From the NCBI GenBank assembly GCA_030063045.1, contig JAQSEB010000023.1, positions 186,001 to 250,000 on the forward strand: DNA of 64,000 nt, written 5' to 3'. A program made the position numbers and the translations under genes. The stretch is from Pratylenchus scribneri (lineage: Eukaryota > Nematoda > Chromadorea > Rhabditida > Pratylenchidae). Numbering within the stretch: the stretch's first letter is position 1; every line of letters starts with the position of its first letter. The notes below the pieces were generated by a model. The model made no database searches and had not been told where the DNA came from. It saw nothing but the letters and a program-made list of their open reading frames with translations. Positions 56,707-64,000 of this stretch are shown here, one piece after another.

Positions 56707-57410
56707 ATTTGTATTTAATTTATACAATATCATAATACTGCAGAAATTTCAAATTTACTTAAATTAAAAAATAAATATAATAATAGGAATCACATTCAAT
56801 ATTGCTTATTCCTCATCAGATCTGAAGTATGCATTTATTTTTATATTCTATACAATAAATCCTATTATTCGAAATGAAGTTATTGGTCTCTTATAAAATT
56901 TTTAAATAGGAATCCGCTTTTATTATAAAAAATCTACAAATGAATGTGTATCTAATAACGTTTATATAATTATTAGTTAGAGGCAAAATGTTATTTAAAA
57001 ATTGACTGATTTATCATTTATTTTATTATTTAAGTTCTCATATTTTCCGGTTATCGGGGGGGGGGGGGGGGGCAAAATTTCTCTCGTTTCTTTTTCTCTA
57101 ATTCATAACAAAATACACACTCACTCTCTTATATCTTACTATCTCAATAAAAAAATTAAATAACTTAAGAATGAAATAACGTGGAAGAAAATTGAAAAGA
57201 AAAGACAAAATTAAAAGGAAATAAACACTTAAAATAAATATATTAGATTAATATTTATGCCCAATGTAATTTTGATTGCGTCATTTTTCATAAGTCATCA
57301 CTCCCATTTCCCATTCTTATCAATCAAAAAGAAGTCATCATCGATTTGTAAAAAAAATATCAAAAATACTCTATTCTTTTTTAATTGCTTTTTTCGATAT
57401 ATTTGATAAA
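56707..57410. other. Intergenic region before the ACAD10-type gene
   Basis: 704 bp of A/T-rich DNA containing the 17-G tract. Nothing else recognised. Confidence 0.6.
57056..57072 (+). repeat. Poly-G tract (17 G)
   Basis: Uninterrupted run of 17 G between the 97-aa gene and the ACAD10-type gene. The longest homopolymer G run in the window. Confidence 0.92.
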
Positions 57411-60400
57411 ATGTTATCTAAATACAAGGCAATAATTTTGGATTTGGGTGGCGTTTTGTGCCAATCTCCGATGGCATTTTGGGCCCAGCGTTTGTTTCGG
57501 CTAATTAATTATCAATCAAAATCAATTAAAATTAACGGACAGAATTGGAATCTTCATTGAATTTGCCCGCCGGCTCCATTTTGGATTGCCTTATTTCTCC
57601 TACGCTTCTTCCCATTTTCCATCAGCTAGAATGTGGCCAACTCACTTTGGAGGATTTTGAGCCAATTTTCACATATTTTTACAATCAACAAGTCAGTAAT
57701 GCCAAAAAAATTACAACTATCCGAAACTCGTTAAAGCGTATCATTTGAATATGTTTTGGCTTGAGTTTAACCAATTCTAATATAGTTTTGAACCATTAAA
57801 CCAAAATTGGTTTAAACCGTTTAATACCCTTTAATTGTTGACCAAACCAAAATTGGTTTAAACCGTTTAATACCCTTTAACTGTTGACCAAACCAAAATG
57901 GGTTTAAACCGTTTAATACCCTTTAATTGTTGACCAAACCAAAATGGGTTTAAACCGTTTAATACCCTTTAATTGTTGACCAAACCAAAATGGGTTTAAA
58001 CCGTTTAATACCCTTTAATTGTTGACCAAACCAAAATGGGTTTAAACCGTTTAATACCCTTTAATTGTTGACCAAACCAAAATGGGTTTAAACCGTTTAA
58101 TACCCTTTAATTGTTGACCAAACCAAAATGGGTTTAAACCGTTTAATACCCTTTAATTGTTGACCAAACCATAACAAATTATATACCATTCAATGCGTTC
58201 TAACCAGAGATCTATCCAATTTTGGGTATATTTGGTTTGTGAATGTAGGACAAACTCACCTTAGACCCAGATAATTAATTTGGCAATATCAACTCATTTT
58301 CGGAAATTTCAATGTTTTTTAGCAAATTAAATAGTGTATAAAAAATTCTAGTGTTCGGCAAATGGGTTTTTTCGAGATCGATATCGAGATATCTCGGAAA
58401 AACGAGATCTCGAAAAATCTCGATTTTTGGACAATTTTCCGAGACGAGATCTCGATCGAGATATCTCGAAAAATCTCGATCTCGAAAAATCTCGAAAAAA
58501 AAAGTCGAGATCTCGTCGAGATTCGAGATTTTTTAAAAAGCTTTAAAAATGTTATAAAATTAAAAAAATTTTGTTTTTATTTATCTTTTATACATTTTAA
58601 TTAATCTAAATAAAGATAAAATTCAATAATAGTTCATAAACGGCTCAAAAAAATATTCAGAAAATTAGGCATAGCGAGAGAATTAGGATTCTAACAATTA
58701 AAATTTTTAAGAAGCAATTCGTATTTCGTAGTATGGGATTCAATAATAACATTACTCCAAATCATTTTTTTACGCCGATAGCGAAATTTTAACCAAAAAT
58801 GTTCTCATCAGGGAAAAAATTCAGCCAAAAATGCTCCCGTCAGGGAAAATTTCAGCCAAAAATGCTCCCGTCAGGGAAAATTTCAGCCAAAAATGCTCCC
58901 GTCAGGGAAAATTTCAGCCAAAAATGCTCCCGTCAGGGAAAATTTCAGCCAAAAATGCTCCCGTCAGGGAAAATTTCAGCCAAAAATGCTCCCGTCAGGG
59001 AAAATTTCAGCCAAAAATGCTCCCGTCAGGGAAAAATTCTGCCAAAAATAGCCCGAAGCAAAAAATTTTAGACCAAAAATGCATGTTTTGACAAATCTCG
59101 AATCTCGGGAAATCTCGACGATATTGAAAGTCGACCGAGACGAGACCGAGATCGATATCTCGGGAAAATCTCGGTCTCGAAAAATCTCGGTTTTTTCCAA
59201 AAATTGACCGAGACGATATCGAGATCGATATCTCGAAAGAATCTCGGTCCGATATCTCGGAAAATCTCGCCGAGATCTCGTCTCGTGCCGAACACTAAAA
59301 AATTCCCGCATCCCCGCCCCGCTTACTATCATTTTTACATTCCCCTCATAGAATGGCATTTTCAACGGTCGAATTCCACTGTTTTCATCGCACCAAAAAT
59401 GGGCAAAATTCAATGAGGAATGGGCAAATTTTCTCCCGCATCTTCGTTCTCTCGGCTATAAAACCGCACTTTTGACCAATAATTTCTTCATTGACCGTGC
59501 CAAACGGGCGGAAACTTTACCTCCAAAAATCGACAAACATTCTTTTGATGTTTTGGTTGAATCCTGCAAAATTGGATTGAGAAAACCGGAAAAGGCCATT
59601 TTCGAACATGTTTTGGCTGAATTGAAGGTAGACTGCCAGAACCCAAAATGCCAATAAAATCCACATTAACATTTAGGTCTCACCGGAGGAGGCCATTTTC
59701 ATTGATGATTTAGGTCAAAATTTGAAAGCAGCCCGTGAATTAGGCATTCACACAATCAAAGTAAAGCTAAGATTGAATTCCCTAAAATCCTATTTTAGTG
59801 TTCAAGTGATTCATCGGCAAAAGAATGCATTGGGGAATTGGCAAAATTGTTGGGAATGGCCGAAAATTGGCTGCAAGTGAATTATTTAGGCAGCGTGCCT
59901 GCTGGGACAAGGCTACCCACAAAAGGTCAGTACTTGGCCCATTCTTTTGGCCATAGCTCAACAAGCAAGTAACCTATTTTGGAAAGCAAAATGCCATTGG
60001 AAAAACCTTAAATGTCCTCTAAAAAGTGGCTTAACTATTTTTTGAAAATTAAGTTTATTAGTTAAGTAGATTTTCTTCAATATATTCGAGTTTACTATAT
60101 TCAAAAGCATATAACTTTTTTAAAAATTGTAAATTTTAAAATAATAAAAAGCGATATTTTAAAAGACATTTTCGGCTTTGAAATGATAATCGCCTTCTAA
60201 AATTGGCTATAGCCTAGCTGAGCTATTTGCCAAAAACTATCGGCAGTACTCAATTATTACCCATTTAGTGGAATTTAATGAATATTTTACGAATTAATTT
60301 TAACAGATGAACAACTTAATATTGGCTCTTTGGAGAAATATTTCGGAATAAGAGAAGGCGGGATGCAAATACGAAAATTTGCCAATGGACAATCAAATCC

Positions 60401-63400
60401 AACCTATCATATTCGATTGATGAGCGATAGCCACGAATTTGTACTCCGTAAAAAGCCGGTCAGTGACGTGAAGGGATCAGTACTAAATAATTTGGAAAAG
60501 CCAGGAAAATTGTTGCCCAGTGCCCATCGAATTGAGCGAGAATTTCGGGTGCAAAAGGCATTGAAAGGGTCTCTCCCAGTGCCAAAAATGATAGATTTTG
60601 TTGAAAAGTGGGAAAATGACAAAATTCTCTAGTTATATGCATATTTTCCTTTAGTATTTTGCCCGAACCATTTTATTTGATGGAATTTTGCCATGGCCAA
60701 AATTGGCAGGATGCAAATTTGCCAGAATTACAAACGAAAGAAAGAAGACAACTTTGGATGGAGGCAATTCGGGTGATGGCCAAAATGCATTCAATTGAGC
60801 CAAGCAAAATTGGATTGGCGGATTATGGGAAACAGGGTTTTGAAATGGCAAAATGAATTTCTGTCGATATTCAATAAATTTAGGCCAATATTTTGAAAGG
60901 AATTTGGCAAGAATGCGTTCGGAATTGAACCTGCAAAATGAAAAAGGAAAGAATCGAATTCCACAAAATGTGTTGGAATGGTTGGAAGCGAATTGTCCAG
61001 TAGTAGAAAAAAATGAAGATGCCAGAATTGTGCATGGCGATTTCAGGTACAAATTATAGAAAATACATAAATAAAATAATTCACTAATAATTCGACCTTA
61101 TTTTATTTTATTTAATTCTTTCTTTTGTGTTTTATTTAATTCCGTCTGCTTGTTTTTCACAATTCCTTTTTTTCCTTTTTTTGTGATTTCGCTTAGAATA
61201 ATTCCGCCTGTTTGTGTTTTCGCTTAGAATAATTCCGTCAGTTTGTGTTTTCGCTTAGAATAATTCCGTCAGTTTGTGTTTTCGCTTAGAATAATTCCGC
61301 CTGTTTTGTGTTTTCGCTTAGAATAATTCCGCCTGTTTGTGTTTTCGCTTAGAATAATTCCGCCTGTTTGTGTTTTCGCTTAGAATAATTCCGCCTGTTT
61401 TGTGTTTTCGCTTAGAATAATTCCGCCTGTTTGTGTTTTCGCTTAGAATAATTCCGTCAGTTTGTGTTTTCGCTTAGAATAATTCCGTCAGTTTGTGTTT
61501 TCGCTTAGAATAATTCCGCCTGTTTTGTGTTTTCGCTTAGAATAATTCCGCCTGTTTGTGTTTTCGCTTAGAATAATTCCGCCTGTTTGTGTTTTCGCTT
61601 AGAATAATTCCGCCTGTTTTGTGTTTTCGCTTAGAATAATTCCGCCTGTTTTGTGTTTTCGCTTAGAATAATTCCGCCTGTTTTGTGTTTTCGCTTAGAA
61701 TAATTCCGCCTGTTTTGTGTTTTCGCTTAGAATAATTCCGCCTGTTTTGTGTTTTCGCTTAGAATAATTCCGCCTGTTTTGTGTTTTCGCTTAGAATAAT
61801 TCCGCCTGTTTTGTGTTTTCGCTTAGAATAATTCCGCCTGTTTGTGTTTTCGCTTAGAATAATTCCGTCAGTTTGTGTTTTCGCTTAGAATAATTCCGTC
61901 AGTTTGTGTTTTCGCTTAGAATAATTCCGCCTGTTTTGTGTTTTCGCTTAGAATAATTCCGCCTGTTTGTGTTTTCGCTTAGAATAATTCCGCCTGTTTG
62001 TGTTTTCGCTTAGAATAATTCCGCCTGTTTTGTGTTTTCGCTTAGAATAATTCCGCCTGTTTGTGTTTTCGCTTAGAATAATTTCGTCAGTTTGTGTTTT
62101 CGCTTAGAATAATTCCGTCAGTTTGTGTTTTCGCTTAGAATAATTCCGCCTGTTTTGTGTTTTCGCTTAGAATAATTCCGCCTGTTTGTGTTTTCGCTTA
62201 GAATAATTCCGCCTGTTTGTGTTTTCGCTTAGAATAATTCCGCCTGTTTTGTGTTTTCGCTTAGAATAATTCCGCCTGTTTTGTGTTTTCGCTTAGAATA
62301 ATTCCGCCTGTTTTGTGTTTTCGCTTAGAATAATTCCGCCTGTTTTGTGTTTTCGCTTAGAATAATTCCGCCTGTTTTGTGTTTTCGCTTAGAATAATTC
62401 CGCCTGTTTTATGTTTTCGCTTAGAATAATTCCGCCTGTTTGTGTTTTCGCTTAGAATAATTCCGCCTGTTTTGTGTTTTCGCTTAGAATAATTCCGCCT
62501 GTTTTGTGTTTTAGCTTAGAATAATCCCGCCTGTTTGTGTTTTCGCTTAGAATAATTCCGCCTGTTTTGTGTTTTTGCTTAGAATAATTCCGCCTATTTT
62601 ATTTTTCATTTACTCCTCTCTATTTGGTTTTTCATAATTGAATCATTTTAGATTGGACAATTTACTCTTCACTCCTTCAATGCAAGTTGAGGCCATTCTC
62701 GATTGGGAATTGTCAACTTTGGGTGATCCACTTGCCGATTTAACAAATTTCCTTCTACCATTTTGCCTATCCCCTTCCTTTGACCCCAAGATGGATGGAA
62801 TACTCAAAATGGTTCGATCAACACCCGAAAATGGCATTCCAAAAATGGACGAATTATTGGCTGCCTATTTGGATTTTCGCACCCAATTTGGCCATCCCGA
62901 ACCTAGAGCACCACAACTTTTTACCCCAAATTCGCGCATTCTCCATTTTGGCTTTATCTATGCCCTCTTCCGAAATGCTATCATCTTGGCTGGCGTCTTT
63001 CGAAGGGCGCGCAGTGGACAGGCAAGCAATGTGGAAATTGCCAGAAAATTGGAAAGAATACCGGAGGAATTATTGACCAAAGCCTGGGCAATTATTGGGC
63101 GAATTGATGGGAAATGGAGAGCAAAAAATAGTTGACAAATATTTTTAATTAATTATAATGGTAATTAGATTATTCGCCGCCATTTACTTCAGAAATGATG
63201 CGGCCTTGGGCCTTTGCCCTCTATGAGAATGTGAAGGAATTTATTGGCCAAGTTAGTTTGGTCCTTTCCATTTCCAAAAGATGGACAATTTTGTACAGGA
63301 AATAATGCCGCGTGAAAGGGAAATGCATGAATGGGTTGAGGCGGAAGAAACTAAATGGAAAATTTGTCCAATTGTCGAAGAATTGAGGGTAAATTCGGCA

Positions 63401-64000
63401 TCGATCATTTTGGATAGGCTACAAGCTTATCGCCATTTAAAATATTATAACACTTCAAGAACTGAATTAATTTTGATGTTTTGCTTACGAATTTAAAGAG
63501 CAGACTTTTGTCTATCAAATAATATTAATTTTATTAAAATTGATTCAGAATTGATGAAGTTATGCCAAAAAAAAAAAACAATTTGAAATAATCTTTACTT
63601 TGGATTAGCCATATATTTTTATTTATATTTTGGACATTTTCATCAATTCTAAACCAATTTAAATAAAATTAGTTAGCCAAAATCTGCTCTTTTACTTAAT
63701 ATTAAAATTGCCAAAATTGGTGTCTTTGATGATTTTATTATAGGACGACAAAATTGGATTATCCCATATCAATTTTTGATTAATTTTTAAATAATTAAGC
63801 AAAAAGCAAAGGCAAAAGGCTTCTGGAATTTGTTCATCACCGAACATTTGGATCCGGAAGGAAAATTCAAGGCTGATCGATTGTCCACAATGGAATATGG
63901 CCATATTTGTGAATTGATGGGCAAATGCCCATTCGCACCGGAAATATTCAATTGTGCGGCACCGGACACCGGAAATATGGAAGTTTTGATGAAATATGGA
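57411..64000 (+). CDS. ACAD10: ACAD10-type protein: HAD + APH-like kinase + acyl-CoA dehydrogenase (3' truncated by window)
   Basis: Multidomain fatty-acid catabolic enzyme; in animals ACAD10/ACAD11 act on long-chain and 4-hydroxy acyl-CoAs. Exons: 57411-57489, 57543-57691, 59352-59627, 59677-59760, 59799-59925, 60307-60458, 60501-60607, 60655-60836, 60884-61046, 62652-63130, 63193-63251, 63299-63388, 63800 to beyond 64000. That gives 716 codons so far, in phase throughout. The HAD part has motif I ILDLGGVL (Gly in place of the second Asp, as in ACAD10), [16 protein letters not shown] and FIDDLGQN. The kinase-like part has [37 protein letters not shown] and [16 protein letters not shown]. The dehydrogenase domain begins [14 protein letters not shown] and reaches [16 protein letters not shown] at the edge. 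Two very short introns were inferred: 60459-60500 (42 bp, multiple of three) and 60608-60654, which removes an in-frame TAG. The conserved His-Gly-Asp and Asp-Trp-Glu motifs suggest an active kinase-like fold. Confidence 0.93.
57750..58260 (+). mobile_element. Family D element with ~8 internal 46-bp units
   Basis: In ACAD10-type intron 2. Left flank ACCAATTCTAATATAGTTTT GAACCATTAAACC, eight near-identical units, then right flank CATAACAAATTATATACCAT TCAATGCG...TTTGGGTATATTTGGTTTG. Confidence 0.82.
58349..59297. mobile_element. Non-autonomous hAT-type DNA transposon (hAT-2), 949 bp
   Basis: The terminal inverted repeat is exact over 12 bp: TAGTGTTCGGCA at the left and TGCCGAACACTA at the right. 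An 8-bp target duplication AAAAATTC flanks it (58341-58348 and 59298-59305). The subterminal regions are dense in CGAGATATCTCG and CGAGATCTCG palindromes, probable transposase-binding repeats. No transposase; a 31-bp minisatellite occupies the middle. It lies in ACAD10-type intron 2, ending 54 bp before an exon. Confidence 0.92.
58798..59040 (+). repeat. 31-bp minisatellite inside hAT-2
   Basis: Seven to eight nearly perfect units of CAGGGAAAATTTCAGCCAAA AATGCTCCCGT. It gives open frames in more than one register, which I reject as genes. Confidence 0.92.
59930..60240. mobile_element. Family A palindromic element
   Basis: In ACAD10-type intron 5. Left arm CATTCTTTTGGCCATAGCTC AACAAGCAAGTAACC; right arm AAAGACATTTTCGGCTTTGA AATGATAATCGCCTTC ... 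GAGCTATTTGCCAAAAAC. Confidence 0.75.
61185..62605 (-). repeat. 31-32-bp minisatellite (~45 units) with higher-order structure
   Basis: In the ACAD10-type intron that splits the HGDFR|LDN motif. On the plus strand the unit is TTTTCGCTTAGAATAATTCC GCCTGTTTGTG. Three subtypes exist: CCTGTTTG (C), CCTGTTTTG (L) and TCAGTTTG (S). They follow the order CSSLCCL, CSSLCCL(7L), CSSLCCL, CSSLCCL(6L), so the second half repeats the first. Same family as the array at 1976-2281. Confidence 0.93.
63440..63735. mobile_element. Family B palindromic element
   Basis: In the last ACAD10-type intron of the window. AATTTAAAGAGCAGACTTTT GTCTATCAAATAATAT at the left and TAGCCAAAATCTGCTC at the right. Confidence 0.72.

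Noticed and set aside
58798..59091. Two overlapping frames with repeated [12 protein letters not shown] and [12 protein letters not shown]
   Set aside because: Both are translations of the same hAT-2 minisatellite in different registers.
61185..62605. CRISPR-like regular array
   Set aside because: Units are head-to-tail with no unique spacers, and the locus is an intron of a eukaryotic gene.
63252..63280. A 29-bp intron in the ACAD10-type gene ending at CCAAAAG
   Set aside because: Too short for splicing; using the acceptor TTTGTACAG at 63298 gives a 47-bp intron and an exact match to the family motif VKxF..Q.I.P.E.E.

Overview
This window is animal, almost certainly nematode, genomic DNA. 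Genes have many short exons; the smallest introns I reconstruct are 42-53 bp, and other introns are bloated with repeats. The protein families (a large SLC17 transporter, an NRF-6/OAC-type membrane acyltransferase with an SGNH tail, a nematode-style nuclear receptor, peroxidasin, and an ACAD10-type fusion enzyme) are all typical of nematodes. An unusually high share of GC-AG introns (5 of about 72 modelled) recalls what is reported for cyst nematodes such as Globodera. The genus is an inference. No prokaryotic features, rRNA or intact tRNA genes were seen.

Layout. 0-1.7 kb: a poorly resolved membrane-protein exon and a coiled-coil protein. 3.7-9.0 kb (+): SLC17 anion transporter, 10 exons, 519 aa. 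11.5-19.8 kb (+): acyltransferase-3/SGNH protein, 12 exons, 783 aa. 20.6-25.6 kb (-): nuclear hormone receptor, 10 exons, 615 aa, tail to tail with the acyltransferase. 25.7-35.6 kb: a 10 kb gene-poor, purine-skewed spacer made of decayed local tandem duplications and single arms of inverted-repeat elements. 35.6-36.1 kb (+): a 62-aa protein behind an apparent 5' untranslated exon. 36.7-53.1 kb (-): peroxidasin, 29 exons, 1354 aa. 54.7-56.7 kb (+): a 97-aa protein in four exons. 57.4 kb to the window end (+): ACAD10-type protein (HAD + aminoglycoside-phosphotransferase-like kinase + acyl-CoA dehydrogenase), cut by the window edge.

The gene models were built by hand from reading-frame phase, splice-site dinucleotides and family motifs. 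In each of the five large genes every junction keeps phase, and the four complete ones close on a stop with total coding length divisible by three.

The striking content lies between exons. At least five families of short palindromic elements (called A-E here) fill introns. Two non-autonomous hAT-type transposons have clear 8-bp target duplications, and each carries its own 31-bp minisatellite. One dispersed element (family D) carries an internal 46-bp minisatellite whose copy number differs at every locus. Long introns hold minisatellites with higher-order structure, including an exactly patterned internal duplication of about 631 bp at 61.2-62.6 kb. The genes are functionally unrelated (transport, membrane O-acylation, transcription, basement-membrane crosslinking, fatty-acid catabolism), and I see no operon-like spacing among them.
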